From NCBI GenBank assembly GCA_036351375.1, contig JAZBOY010000245.1:9834-73833 (forward strand): a stretch of 64,000 nt of DNA. The letters run 5' to 3'. The position numbers were made by a program, and so were the translations under genes. The notes under the pieces are model-generated. The model was not told where the DNA came from, made no database searches, and worked only from the letters and a program-made list of their open reading frames with translations. Origin of the DNA: JANQIO01 sp036351375 (GTDB lineage Bacteria; Pseudomonadota; Gammaproteobacteria; Pseudomonadales; Halieaceae). Positions 35,406 through 45,245 of the stretch are shown one piece after another; the stretch's first letter is position 1; each line of letters opens with the position of its first letter.

Positions 35406-36356
35406 ATGAGCAGCGCGCTGGGCGGTGAGCACCGTATCTGGGTCAAGCGTGATGACTTGACCGATGCCGCGATCAGCGGCAACAAGCTGCGCAAGCTCGA
35501 ATTCGTCAGCGCCGCCGCCCGGGAGCAGGGCTGTGACACACTGATCACCTGTGGCGGCGTACAGTCCAACCATTGCCGGGCTACCGCCCTGGTGGGCGCC
35601 AGGCTCGGCTTCCAGGTTCACCTGATCCTGCGCGGTGAGGCCCCGGCGGAGCCCGATGGCAACCTGCTGCTGGACCACCTGGCAGGGGCCACCATCTCTC
35701 ACTATCCCAAGCGACAGTATGTTGCCGAACTCCCGGCGCTGTTCGAGCACTGGCGCGACCACTATGCGAAGCTCGGGCACAAGGCCCTGTGTATTCCCAC
35801 CGGTGCCAGTGACGGGCTCGGTATCTGGGGTTACCTGGCCGGAGCCGCCGAGCTGGCGGACGATATGCGCCAGGCCGATATTGGCGAGGCCCACTGGGTA
35901 TGCGCCACCGGTAGCGGTGGTACCCAGGCCGGCCTGACCCTGGGTGCAGCTCTCGAGAACCTGGCGGTGGATGTCTGGGGTTTCAACGTGTGTGATGACG
36001 AGGCCTGGTTCCTGAACAAGGTGGCGGAAGACATCGCCGACTGGCAGCAGCGCTATCCCCAGGCCTGGCCGGGAAGGTTGCCGGACTACCAGGCCAGGGT
36101 GGTGGATGGCTATGTCGGGCCCGGCTACGGGCGGGCCACTCCCGAGGTGTTTGCGACGATCGCCGAGCTGGCCCGATTGGAAGGGCTGGTGCTGGACCCG
36201 GTGTACACGGGCAAGGCCTTCCACGGCATGATCGAGGAAGTCCGCCGCGGACGTTTCGCGGGGCGACGCGACATCATCTTCGTGCACACCGGCGGGATAT
36301 TCGGTTTGTTTCCGCAGCGGGGAGAGTTCGACTTCTCCAGTCGGGAACTCGCGTAA
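35406..36356 (+). CDS. PLP-dependent D-cysteine desulfhydrase/ACC deaminase family protein
   Basis: From the ATG at 35406 the product has 316 residues. The PLP lysine is Lys27 in SGNKLRKLEF, followed by CGGVQSNHCRATA and CIPTGASDGLGIWGYL, which mark the DcyD/ACC-deaminase family. Family members normally have about 20 further residues before this point, and the frame upstream indeed encodes FPPRVELARLPTPLQPLERM, which looks homologous but has no ATG, GTG or TTG before it. The true start is therefore unclear and may be non-standard. Likely reaction: D-cysteine to pyruvate, sulfide and ammonia; a sulfonate lyase is an alternative. Confidence 0.85.
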   Translation: MSSALGGEHRIWVKRDDLTDAAISGNKLRKLEFVSAAAREQGCDTLITCGGVQSNHCRATALVGARLGFQVHLILRGEAPAEPDGNLLLDHLAGATISHYPKRQYVAELPALFEHWRDHYAKLGHKALCIPTGASDGLGIWGYLAGAAELADDMRQADIGEAHWVCATGSGGTQAGLTLGAALENLAVDVWGFNVCDDEAWFLNKVAEDIADWQQRYPQAWPGRLPDYQARVVDGYVGPGYGRATPEVFATIAELARLEGLVLDPVYTGKAFHGMIEEVRRGRFAGRRDIIFVHTGGIFGLFPQRGEFDFSSRELA

Positions 36357-36449
36357 CGCCACGCAGCGCGAGGGCTTCGATTTTTCCAGCCACGCGTGAA
36401 TCCGTCGTAATCTGGTAAGCTCTGGCAAGAGCAACCCATCGGTACAACC

Positions 36450-37349
36450 ATGGCCGACAAGGCAAGTGACAAACTGGTGATCGCGATCTCATCGCGGGCG
36501 CTGTTCAACCTCGACGACAGCCATGAAGTGTATGAGCGCGATGGCCTGGAGGCCTATTCCCGCTACCAGATCGAGCGTGAAGACGAGCCCCTGGAGCCCG
36601 GCGAAGCGTTTCCCATGGTGCAGAAGCTGCTCCGCATCAACCAGCTGCTGGACGGGGGCGGGCGCGTCGAGGTGATCCTGCTGTCTCGCAACAGTGCCGA
36701 TACCGGGCTGCGGGTGTTCAATTCCATCCAGCACTACGACCTGAATATCCAGCGCGCCGCCTTCTGCGGCGGCGCAAGCCCTTACCGCTATATCTCAGCC
36801 TTCGGTGCCCAGCTGTTCCTGTCCACCGAGCCTGAGGACGTGCGCCATGCCCTGGACCACGGTGTGGCCGCGGCCAACCTGGTCTCCAAGCGCAAGGCCG
36901 GCAACGATGCCGACCAGCTGCGTTTCGCCTTTGATGGTGACGCGGTGCTTTTTTCCGATGAGGCCGAGCGGGTCTACAAGAGCGAGGGCCTGGCTGCCTT
37001 CCAGGATAGCGAGCAGGCAGCCGCCCACCGGCCCCTGAGCGGCGGCCCGTTCAAGCCTTTCCTGGCAGCGCTGCAGCACCTGCAACGAGAGTTTCCCGCC
37101 ACCGAATCGCCGATTCGAACGGCCCTGGTTACCGCCCGTTCAGCGCCTGCCCATGAGCGGGTAATCCGCACCCTGCGGGCCTGGGAAATCCGCATCGACG
37201 AATCGATCTTTCTCGGTGGCCTCGACAAGGGTGAGTTCCTCAAGGCCTACCAGGCCGACGTGTTCTTCGACGACCAGCAGAGTCATTGCGACAGCGCCGG
37301 TAGCCATGTGGCCACCGGCCACGTTCCCCACGGCATCGCCAACCAGTAG
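36450..37349 (+). CDS. 5'-nucleotidase, cytosolic NT5C1-like
   Basis: Encodes 299 residues of the family related to animal cytosolic 5'-nucleotidase I: LVIAISSRALFNLDDSHEVY, FPMVQKLLRINQL, VILLSRNSADTGLRVFNSI, LRFAFDGDAVLFSDEAE and FLGGLDKGEFL. These are HAD-like phosphatases that dephosphorylate nucleoside monophosphates such as AMP. It stands alone, about 90 bases after the desulfhydrase-like gene. Confidence 0.9.
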   Translation: MADKASDKLVIAISSRALFNLDDSHEVYERDGLEAYSRYQIEREDEPLEPGEAFPMVQKLLRINQLLDGGGRVEVILLSRNSADTGLRVFNSIQHYDLNIQRAAFCGGASPYRYISAFGAQLFLSTEPEDVRHALDHGVAAANLVSKRKAGNDADQLRFAFDGDAVLFSDEAERVYKSEGLAAFQDSEQAAAHRPLSGGPFKPFLAALQHLQREFPATESPIRTALVTARSAPAHERVIRTLRAWEIRIDESIFLGGLDKGEFLKAYQADVFFDDQQSHCDSAGSHVATGHVPHGIANQ

Positions 37350-37460
37350 CCCGGTTTTCCAGGCCCGCGAGCCAGGAAAGCGTTATTCCTTTTTGCGGTT
37401 TGCATTAACGCTGCTAAGCGCTATTCTTCATAAGCAAACGGGGGTTGTGCGGGACATCCG

Positions 37461-38435
37461 ATGAAACTACAGCAGCTGCGGTATATCTGGGAGGTCGCCC
37501 ACCATGAGCTCAATGTGTCTGCCACTGCCCAGAGCCTGTACACTTCCCAGCCCGGCATCAGCAAGCAAATCAGGCTGCTCGAAGACGAGCTGGGCGTCGA
37601 GATTTTCGCCCGCAGCGGCAAGCACCTGACCCACGTTACCCCGGCCGGTGAGGCCATCCTCAAGACAGCTGGAGAAATCCTCCGCAAGGTCGACAGCATC
37701 AAGTCGGTGGCGCAGGAGTTCAGCAACGAGAAAAAGGGTAGCCTGTCGCTGGCCACCACCCATACCCAGGCACGCTACGCGTTGCCGGATACCATCAGCA
37801 CTTTTATCAATCGCTACCCGGAAGTGTCCCTGCACATGCACCAGGGAACGCCCATGCAGATATCCGAGATGGCCGCCGACGGCACCGTCGAGTTTGCCAT
37901 TGCCACGGAAGCGCTGGAGCTGTTCAGCGACCTGGTGATGATGCCCTGTTACCGCTGGAATCGCTGTATTCTGGTGCCGCGGGACCACCCGCTCGCCGAC
38001 CTGTCGCGCCTGACCCTCGAGGCGGTCGCGGAGCACCCCATAGTGACCTACGTGTTTGGCTTCACCGGGCGTTCGCGCCTGGACGAGGCCTTCATGGAAA
38101 AGGGCCTGGTACCCAAGGTCGTCTTCACCGCGGCGGATGCCGACGTCATCAAGACCTACGTGCGGCTGGGCCTTGGGGTCGGCATTGTTGCCCATATGGC
38201 CTACGACGAAGACGCTGATAGCGACCTGGTGACCCTCGACGCGAGCCACCTGTTCGCACCCAGCATTACCAAGATCGGCTGTCGGCGCGGCACGTTCCTG
38301 CGGGGCTATATGTACGAGTTCATCGAGCTGTTCGCGCCGCACCTGACCCGCGATCTGGTCGACCAGGCGTTTGCCTGCCACAGCAAGTCGGAGCTGGACG
38401 GGCTGTTTGCCGACATGGATATTCCCACCCACTGA
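37461..38435 (+). CDS. cysB: LysR-type regulator CysB
   Basis: Encodes 324 residues, the usual CysB length. The N-terminal helix-turn-helix is MKLQQLRYIWEVAHHELNVS with YTSQPGISKQIR, and the inducer domain includes TTHTQARYALP and EFAIATEAL. CysB activates sulfate assimilation genes in response to N-acetylserine. Upstream of thrH and pabB, the order matches Pseudomonas except that cysH is absent between them. Confidence 0.96.
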   Translation: MKLQQLRYIWEVAHHELNVSATAQSLYTSQPGISKQIRLLEDELGVEIFARSGKHLTHVTPAGEAILKTAGEILRKVDSIKSVAQEFSNEKKGSLSLATTHTQARYALPDTISTFINRYPEVSLHMHQGTPMQISEMAADGTVEFAIATEALELFSDLVMMPCYRWNRCILVPRDHPLADLSRLTLEAVAEHPIVTYVFGFTGRSRLDEAFMEKGLVPKVVFTAADADVIKTYVRLGLGVGIVAHMAYDEDADSDLVTLDASHLFAPSITKIGCRRGTFLRGYMYEFIELFAPHLTRDLVDQAFACHSKSELDGLFADMDIPTH

Positions 38436-38454
38436 CACTTTGGAAACACTGTAA

Positions 38455-39072
38455 ATGGAACTGGTTTGCCTGGACCTCGAAGGGGTTCTGATCCCGGAGA
38501 TATGGATCGAGTTTGCCGAGCGCACGGGTATCGATGCCCTGAAGGCCACCACCCGCGACATTCCCGACTACGACGTACTGATGAAGCAGCGCCTGTCGCT
38601 GCTGGACGAGAACGGCCTCAAGATCGATGACATCCAGGCGGTGATCGCCGACATGTCGCCGCTGGAAGGCGCCCGCGAGTTCCTCGACTGGCTGCGGGAG
38701 CATTTCCAGGTGGTAATCCTGTCGGATACCTTCTACGAGTTTTCCGCGCCGCTGATGCGCCAGCTCGGCTGGCCCACCCTGTTCTGTCACCGCCTGATGG
38801 TGGACGACGACGGCCGGGTTGTTGACTACCGGCTGCGCCAGCCCGACCCCAAGCGCGCTTCGGTGCAGGCGTTCCATACCCTCAACTACCGGATCATTGC
38901 CTCCGGCGATTCCTACAACGACACCAGCATGCTCGATGAGGCTGACGCCGGCATCCTGTTCCGGCCCCCGGATAACGTGATCGCAGAGTTCCCGCAGTAC
39001 CCCTCGGTCACCAGCTACCAGGCGCTGAAGGATGAGATCTGCAAGGCGTCGGAGCGCAATATCAGCCCCTGA
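38455..39072 (+). CDS. thrH: Bifunctional phosphoserine phosphatase/homoserine phosphotransferase
   Basis: Encodes 205 residues, a HAD enzyme. The nucleophile Asp and acid/base Glu are in the unusual DLEGVL motif near the N-terminus, followed by FQVVILSDTFYEF and ASGDSYNDTSML. This DxE pattern distinguishes ThrH from SerB. It overlaps the convergent pabB by 11 bases. Confidence 0.95.
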   Translation: MELVCLDLEGVLIPEIWIEFAERTGIDALKATTRDIPDYDVLMKQRLSLLDENGLKIDDIQAVIADMSPLEGAREFLDWLREHFQVVILSDTFYEFSAPLMRQLGWPTLFCHRLMVDDDGRVVDYRLRQPDPKRASVQAFHTLNYRIIASGDSYNDTSMLDEADAGILFRPPDNVIAEFPQYPSVTSYQALKDEICKASERNISP

Positions 39073-40417
39073 TTGAGCCCTGCTCAAGGTGTTCCAGGAA
39101 GCGGCCGACCTTGTCCCAGGTCTCCTGGTATTCCTGCTGGCAGCCGGAATCCGCCACCAGGCCGCCACCGCCCCAGCAATGGATGGTCCCGTCCCGGCAC
39201 AGCAGTGAGCGAATGGAGATGTTGCTGTCGAGTTTGCCATCCGCACTCAGGTAGAACACGCTGCCGCAGTAGGCCCGGCGTGCCTCCGGCTCCAGCTCGC
39301 CGATAATCTCCATGGCCCGGCGCTTGGGCGCGCCGGTGATGCTGCCGCCGGGGAAGCTGTCCCGCAGCAGTTGCAGCGGGCTGCAATCTGCCCTCAGCTC
39401 CCCCGAGACCGTGCTCACCAGGTGGTGCACGCTGGGGTAACTTTCCAGCTCGAACAGGCCATCCACCTGGATACTGCCCGGGCGGCAGCTTCGCCCAATG
39501 TCATTGCGCAGCAGGTCAACAATCATCAGGTTCTCGGCGCGGTCCTTGGGGGAGCGCTGCAGCTCTTCCGCCGCCAGGCGATCAGTGCCCGGGTCGCGGG
39601 AACGTGCGCGGGTGCCCTTGATCGGCCGGGTTTCCACATGCCGACCCGCCACCCGCAAGAAGCGCTCCGGGGAGAGGCACAACAACTGCTCGTCACCGCA
39701 GTCGTGGTAGGCAGCAAAGGGAGCCGCCGCCAGCGCCCGCAGGGATTGGTAGGCCACCCAGGGGTCTCCCTCAAAGGGCGCTGCGAACTGGCGCGCCAGG
39801 TTGACCTGGTAGCAATCGCCGGCGTGAATGTATTGCTGCACTTTCTGAAAGGCCTGTTGATAGGCGTCCCGCGCCAGTCCGTTGCTGAACTTTGCCTTCA
39901 GTTCAAAGCCGCCGGGAGCGGGAACATCACCCCGGGGCTCCCGCAGGCGGTCCAATAGTTCACGCCGCCGGGACCTTTCCAGCCCGGGCAGGGACACGAA
40001 ATGGCAGCGCCCGAGGGTATGGTCCTGCACCAGGGCCCAGTCGTAGCGAGCGACGCGGGCGCCGGCGCCGGCATCAGGGGGCAGGTGCTGGAGCGGCAGG
40101 CCCAACTCGTAGTCGATGTAGCCCGCCAGGCCGCCGCAAAAGGGCAGGGTATCGGCAGCATCACAGCGCTGCGCGTCCCAGGCTGCCTCCAGCTCCCGAA
40201 AGTACTTTACAATATCCTCGTAAGTGGTTGAATCAGAAGAGGTAAAATCAAGCTCGATGGCAGGTTCGGCCAGCAGGATATCGAACCGTCCCTGGCTGCT
40301 GTGGGGGCGGCAGGAATCCAGCAGCAGCGGCCGCCTCAGGTTGCGCAGGCGCTCGAACCAGCTGCAACTGTCCGGGCTGTAGGGCAGTTCTTCAAGTTGT
40401 AGGGTGCCGATTGTCAT
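39062..40417 (-). CDS. pabB: Aminodeoxychorismate synthase component I
   Basis: Encodes 451 residues of the chorismate-utilising family. Conserved blocks: GDCYQVNLARQF, PERFLRV, TRPIKGTRAR, ENLMIVDLLRNDIGR, HLVSTVSGEL and SFPGGSITGAPKRRAMEII. The PIKGT lysine is typical of PabB. It makes aminodeoxychorismate for folate with the PabA glutamine amidotransferase, which is not in the window. The final TGA overlaps the end of thrH. Confidence 0.94.
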   Translation of the reverse strand: MTIGTLQLEELPYSPDSCSWFERLRNLRRPLLLDSCRPHSSQGRFDILLAEPAIELDFTSSDSTTYEDIVKYFRELEAAWDAQRCDAADTLPFCGGLAGYIDYELGLPLQHLPPDAGAGARVARYDWALVQDHTLGRCHFVSLPGLERSRRRELLDRLREPRGDVPAPGGFELKAKFSNGLARDAYQQAFQKVQQYIHAGDCYQVNLARQFAAPFEGDPWVAYQSLRALAAAPFAAYHDCGDEQLLCLSPERFLRVAGRHVETRPIKGTRARSRDPGTDRLAAEELQRSPKDRAENLMIVDLLRNDIGRSCRPGSIQVDGLFELESYPSVHHLVSTVSGELRADCSPLQLLRDSFPGGSITGAPKRRAMEIIGELEPEARRAYCGSVFYLSADGKLDSNISIRSLLCRDGTIHCWGGGGLVADSGCQQEYQETWDKVGRFLEHLEQGSIRG

Positions 40418-40507
40418 ATTGCGTAGGATTCGCGCTGCAAAGTTACGCGTTCCAGTGTTTACCCTGAGTACATCTATTGTTTTTTCATGTTGCGAACGGC
40501 GCCGAAA

Positions 40508-40536
40508 TTGACTTCAACAGGCGTTAAACGTATCGT
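40508..40536 (+). promoter_or_regulatory. Candidate promoter of the propionyl-CoA carboxylase operon
   Basis: TTGACT at 40508-40513 and TATCGT at 40531-40536 with a 17-base spacer, about 40 bases before the first ATG of the operon. Confidence 0.5.
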
Positions 40537-40574
40537 AACTCGCCGTTTATCCCCAGTGTAAAGAAGTCTCTCCC

Positions 40575-42332
40575 ATGGCAGACCAGACGGCTAAAACACC
40601 CTCTAAAGACGCGCCGCAGGGACCTTCCCTGAAGAACCCCTTCGCCCAGGCTGTGGACCGCGAGTTCAAGGTCCCCGGGCAGATCTCCACCCGGCCCGGT
40701 CTCTATGAGGAGGCACTGAAATCCGGTTTCGAACTGCAGCAGCGTCCGCAGCAGGCCGCCGGCGTCAAGAACATCGAGCGCCAGCACCAGAAACACCGCA
40801 TGACCGTTTGGGAGCGGATCGACCTGCTCAACGACCCCGGACATACACCTACGATTCTCTACCAGAACTGGGGCCCCGATCTGGATGGCGCCTCGCTGGT
40901 GACGGCGATTATCCGCGTAAACGGACGCGACGTCGCCCTATACGGTCACGACTTCACGGTGCGCGCCGGGTCCATGGACGCCACCAACGGCAAGAAGCTG
41001 GCGCGTCTGTTTGAGCTGGCCGCCAAGCGCCGCATCCCGCTGGTGGGCATGAATGACAGTGCCGGCGCCTACATCCCGGCCGGGGTCGGCGGGCTCGACG
41101 GCTACGCCGACGCCTTTACGGCCCTGCGCAAGATTTCCGGCTGCGTGCCCAGCATCATGTGCATGTTCGGCTTCAATGCCGGCGGCGGCTCCTACCTGCC
41201 GCGCCAGGGCAGTTTCCTGATCCAGCCCAACAACACTTTTTTTGGCCTGACAGGCCCCGGGGTAGTGAAATCCGTGCTGGGCGAGGACGTCACACCGGAT
41301 GAACTGGGGGGTCCCAATGTTCACAGCCAGAGCGGTGTGAATGACTTCGTGGTCCCCGACGAAGTGTCGGCGCTGCGCAAGGTGCGAGATCTGCTCAACT
41401 ACCTGCCCAGCCACAACGCTGAATTCGCGCCGCAACAGCCGTCCTCTGACCCGGTGACCCGCAAGACCTGGGATATCGATATCCTGCTCAAGAAGGCCAT
41501 CAACTCGCCCACCGGCTTCAATACCCCCATCGACATCTCCATCCTGATCCAGCAGCTCTGTGATCATGGCGACTTCCTGGAGATCCAGGCGGAGCGGGCC
41601 CGTAACACGGTGACCGCGCTCGGGCGCATCGGCGGCAACGTCATCGGTTTTGTGGCCAACAACAGCGCCGTGGCCTCGGGCCAGATCGACATCGCCGCCG
41701 CTTACAAGAACGCGCGCTTCATCCGCTTCTGCAATCTCTACAACATCCCGGTCATCTTTCTCGAAGACACCACCGGCTTCCTGCCCGGCAGGGAACAGGA
41801 GGCAGGCGGTATCGTCCAGGCCGGGCGAGCCATGCTCGACGCAATCGTCGACCTGCGCACGCCGCGCTTCCTGGTGATCGTTCGCAATGCCTTCGGCGGC
41901 GCCTACGCCTCATACAACAACTACCCGACCGGCGCCGACTTTGTTGTCGCACTGCCCACCACGCGCCTGGCGGTAATGGGTCCGGCGGGGGTCGAGTACG
42001 TGTACAAGGACGAGCTGCGCAGGATCCGCGGCCAGGTCGCAGAGCGCACCCGCGAGGTGGAACAGCAGCAGCTGGCGCAGGGCGTTTCCGAAGCCGAGGC
42101 AGCGGCCGCTGCCCGTAGCGCCGTGGCGCAGTGGGTAAAGGCACAGGAGGCTGAGCTGGCCCAGCGCTATGAGCGTGAGCTGATGAACCCCAACGAAGCG
42201 CTGAGCCTGGGGTCCATTTCGCAGATCGTCATGCCCAGCGACCTCCGGGAAGTCCTGGCCAAGAACATGGCCTTCCACCTGCGTCACTACGAGCCCAGTC
42301 CCATGAGTGGCGTACAGCGCGAATTTCACTAG
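40575..42332 (+). CDS. Acyl-CoA (probably propionyl-CoA) carboxylase, carboxyltransferase subunit
   Basis: Encodes 585 residues with the N- and C-terminal carboxyltransferase lobes: KLARLFELAAKRRIPLVGMNDSAGAYIP, CMFGFNAGGGSYLPRQGSF, GPNVHSQSGVNDFV, FLEDTTGFLPGREQEAGGI and FGGAYASYNNYPTGADFV. It transfers carboxylate from biotin to an acyl-CoA. The mutase, epimerase and meaB genes downstream argue for propionyl-CoA. A polar N-terminal extension of about 50 residues precedes the domain. Confidence 0.88.
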   Translation: MADQTAKTPSKDAPQGPSLKNPFAQAVDREFKVPGQISTRPGLYEEALKSGFELQQRPQQAAGVKNIERQHQKHRMTVWERIDLLNDPGHTPTILYQNWGPDLDGASLVTAIIRVNGRDVALYGHDFTVRAGSMDATNGKKLARLFELAAKRRIPLVGMNDSAGAYIPAGVGGLDGYADAFTALRKISGCVPSIMCMFGFNAGGGSYLPRQGSFLIQPNNTFFGLTGPGVVKSVLGEDVTPDELGGPNVHSQSGVNDFVVPDEVSALRKVRDLLNYLPSHNAEFAPQQPSSDPVTRKTWDIDILLKKAINSPTGFNTPIDISILIQQLCDHGDFLEIQAERARNTVTALGRIGGNVIGFVANNSAVASGQIDIAAAYKNARFIRFCNLYNIPVIFLEDTTGFLPGREQEAGGIVQAGRAMLDAIVDLRTPRFLVIVRNAFGGAYASYNNYPTGADFVVALPTTRLAVMGPAGVEYVYKDELRRIRGQVAERTREVEQQQLAQGVSEAEAAAAARSAVAQWVKAQEAELAQRYERELMNPNEALSLGSISQIVMPSDLREVLAKNMAFHLRHYEPSPMSGVQREFH

Positions 42333-42368
42333 ACGCACTACCAAAAACAAGCCCGCAAGGAATCCCAC

Positions 42369-45179
42369 GTGTCTAACGAACACTATCTCAACAGCCCACT
42401 GGTTCACCGCGATCGCCGCCTGGGGCGGCGCCCGTCGAGCTGGGTCTCCCAGTTTGGCTGCGAGCACATCAAGCCCCTCATCATCTGCCGGGGCCCGATT
42501 CGCAAGGAAGCCATGGATGTGTTCGAAGAGATGGGCATCACCGGCTACGGCATCCTGCTGTCGGAAAAGGATTCCATCGTTTACCGCAATGCACTGGCGC
42601 CGGAACTGCGCCAGCTGACTGATCCCGACCGTGTGCACCGGGTGCCGGATTACACCGGCGCGAATAAGGAAGAACGCAACGCCCGTATCCGGCAGATCAT
42701 CGCCATCGCCCACGACAACGGTTACAACTCGGTGTTTGCCGGCTACGGCTTCATGGCTGAAGACGAGAGCATGGTGGCGGCCCTGGAGAAGGCCGGCCTT
42801 AATTTCATCGGCCCCTGTTCACGCACGGTGCACGATGCCGGCCTGAAGGATGAGGCCAAGCGCACGGCACTGGCGGTCGGCGTGAGCGTGACGCCGGGTA
42901 TCGATAACGGCACGGCCCTGACCCTGCTCAAGAAGCACCCCGATGTGGCGGCACTCAAAGCCCTCTGCGAGGAACACGGCCTCGATGTGGGCGATGCCCT
43001 GGAAGACGACTCCCTGGCGCTGGAAGACAAGGCTGACAGGGTGCTGGCTGCGTCCTACGCCGCGCAGATCGACCTCTATACGATCGATGAACTGTGCGAA
43101 ACACTCACCGAGGCGGTGCGGAGGATGGCGGCAGACTACCCGGAGAACCGGGTGCGCCTGAAGGCCATCAGCGGCGGTGGCGGCAAGGGCCAGCGCATCC
43201 TGGGTATCGGTGAGGCGGACCGCACGGCGGAGATGGTGCGGGAGATTCTCAACGAGGTAAAAACCACCGGCGTCGGCGACAACAAGAACGTACTGGTAGA
43301 GCTCAATATCGAAACCACCCGTCACCAGGAAATCCAGGTCATCGGCAACGGCCAGTGGACGCTGGCCATGGGCGGGCGCGACTGCTCACTGCAGATGCAC
43401 GAACAGAAGCTGCTGGAAGTGTCGGTGACAAATGAGTCGCTGGTGCGGGCGGCAGAGCAGGCCGAGGCCGCGGGACTCGAGGAAGAGGCCAGGGTGCTGC
43501 GGCAGGATGTCGAAACCCTGGCGGCCATGGAGGCGGAGGCGGAGCGCTTCGGCGAGGCCACCGGCCTCGACTCGGTCTCCACGTTTGAGTGCATTGTCGA
43601 TAGGGACAGCCATTTCTTTATGGAGATGAATACCCGCATCCAGGTGGAGCACCGGGTGACCGAGCTGTGCTACGCGCTGGAATTCTGCAACCCGGATAGC
43701 CCGGAAGACTGCTTCCAGGTGGAGTCGCTGGTGGAAGCCATGGTGCTGCTGGCGGCCCACGGCGACAAGCTGCCGCGACCCAACCGCGTACCGCGCTTCA
43801 ACGATTCGGTTGAGGCGCGCCTCAACGCCACCAACCAGGCGCTGCAGCCTCACGCCGGCGGCGTGGTGGAATACTGGTCTGACGCCATCGAAGGCGAGAT
43901 TCGCGACGACCAGGGCATCAGCCTGCACAACCCTGACACCGACGTGTTCATGAAGTACACCCTGGCAGGCGCCTACGATTCCAACATTGCGCTGCTGCTC
44001 ACTGTCGGCGACACCCGGCTCGAGACCTACCAGAACATGGCCGAGGTGATCCGGCGCACCAGCATGCGCGGGCGCGACCTGGCCACCAACCTTGAGTTCC
44101 ACTACGGGCTGGTTAACTGGTTTATCGGCAACAACATCAACGCCCGCCCCACCACGCGCTTCATTGTTCCGTACCTGACGGCGGTGGGCGAGCTGAAGGA
44201 ACAGGCCAACCAGATCGACCTGGTCTACGCCTACGACCAGCTCATGCAGCGCGCGCTGGCAGCCGTCGGTGACGACGCGAAAGCGGCGGTCGCCAACTGT
44301 TTCGAGCGCAAGTACAGCCTGCTGCGGCGGCCGCTGGAGCGGCTGATGGCCGAGCCTCACCTGCTATCGGGCTGGCTCAGTGTGAATCGTGACTGCTACA
44401 CGCTGATCGACGGCCGCATCAGCTGGAACGAGAATCCCCTCGAGCTGCTGGCGGATACCTATCACTACCTGGACATGAACCTACAGGCGGGCCAGCCCGC
44501 CGCCCATATGATCTGGGATCACGACCACGAACTGCTGCAGTCCGGCGTCGATTTTTACGACGAACTCAATAATCGCCTGAACGCCGAGGACTGGATCGAG
44601 CTCGACAGCCTGCTGCGGGAAGCCGAGGCACCGGAGGGCTTTGATGCCAAGCTGTGGGCGGAAGTCCAGGCTGCACACGCAGGGTTCCAGGCGGGCCTGG
44701 ATATTATCGCGGTGCTGCCGGCCCTGGCCGAGTCCAGCGACTTCTATGCCCTGAAGGTCAACCCTGACCTCACCATCCATATTCCCGAGCGGCTCACGGA
44801 CGCGGACCTGCAGGAGCGCATGGCCAAGGTGCTGGTACCCCCGCCGGTGGCCAAGAGCGATGAAATCCTGGCCGAAAGTGGCGGCATGTTCTACTCGCGG
44901 GAAACGCCTGAGCACGACCCCTATGTCGTGGAGGGCAGCCACTTCGAGGAGGGCGACCCGCTGTACATCGTCGAAGTGATGAAGATGTTCAACAAGGTCT
45001 ACGCACCGTTCTCCGGCACCATCGAGCAGGTGCTGGTCGACGAGGACGGCATTATCATCAGCAAGGGACAGCCGCTCTTCAAGATCACCCCGGACGAGGT
45101 CATCGTCGAGGAGTCGCCGGAAGAGCGCCGGGGCCGGCGCCGGACGGCCACCGACGCCTTCCTGGCAACCGTGGCCTGA
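42369..45179 (+). CDS. Atypical biotin carboxylase/biotin carrier subunit
   Basis: Encodes 936 residues from GTG 42369 (aaggaa upstream), much longer than a usual alpha subunit (about 660). The ATP-grasp part has KAISGGGGKGQRILG and FFMEMNTRIQVEHRVTE. It lacks the standard N-terminal biotin carboxylase opening and contains insertions, including about 100 helical residues around DLYTIDELCETLTEAVRRM. A long helical middle region (about 560-800) leads to a C-terminal biotinyl domain with EVMKM, biotin on Lys872. It must pair with the carboxyltransferase just upstream. It looks like a distinct branch of acyl-CoA carboxylase alpha subunits. Confidence 0.85.
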   Translation: MSNEHYLNSPLVHRDRRLGRRPSSWVSQFGCEHIKPLIICRGPIRKEAMDVFEEMGITGYGILLSEKDSIVYRNALAPELRQLTDPDRVHRVPDYTGANKEERNARIRQIIAIAHDNGYNSVFAGYGFMAEDESMVAALEKAGLNFIGPCSRTVHDAGLKDEAKRTALAVGVSVTPGIDNGTALTLLKKHPDVAALKALCEEHGLDVGDALEDDSLALEDKADRVLAASYAAQIDLYTIDELCETLTEAVRRMAADYPENRVRLKAISGGGGKGQRILGIGEADRTAEMVREILNEVKTTGVGDNKNVLVELNIETTRHQEIQVIGNGQWTLAMGGRDCSLQMHEQKLLEVSVTNESLVRAAEQAEAAGLEEEARVLRQDVETLAAMEAEAERFGEATGLDSVSTFECIVDRDSHFFMEMNTRIQVEHRVTELCYALEFCNPDSPEDCFQVESLVEAMVLLAAHGDKLPRPNRVPRFNDSVEARLNATNQALQPHAGGVVEYWSDAIEGEIRDDQGISLHNPDTDVFMKYTLAGAYDSNIALLLTVGDTRLETYQNMAEVIRRTSMRGRDLATNLEFHYGLVNWFIGNNINARPTTRFIVPYLTAVGELKEQANQIDLVYAYDQLMQRALAAVGDDAKAAVANCFERKYSLLRRPLERLMAEPHLLSGWLSVNRDCYTLIDGRISWNENPLELLADTYHYLDMNLQAGQPAAHMIWDHDHELLQSGVDFYDELNNRLNAEDWIELDSLLREAEAPEGFDAKLWAEVQAAHAGFQAGLDIIAVLPALAESSDFYALKVNPDLTIHIPERLTDADLQERMAKVLVPPPVAKSDEILAESGGMFYSRETPEHDPYVVEGSHFEEGDPLYIVEVMKMFNKVYAPFSGTIEQVLVDEDGIIISKGQPLFKITPDEVIVEESPEERRGRRRTATDAFLATVA

Positions 45180-45245
45180 GTTTCAGACAATACCGACCCG
45201 CTGCCTGGGGGAGAGCCACGGCAGCGCAGTGAAGAAGAGGCAATC

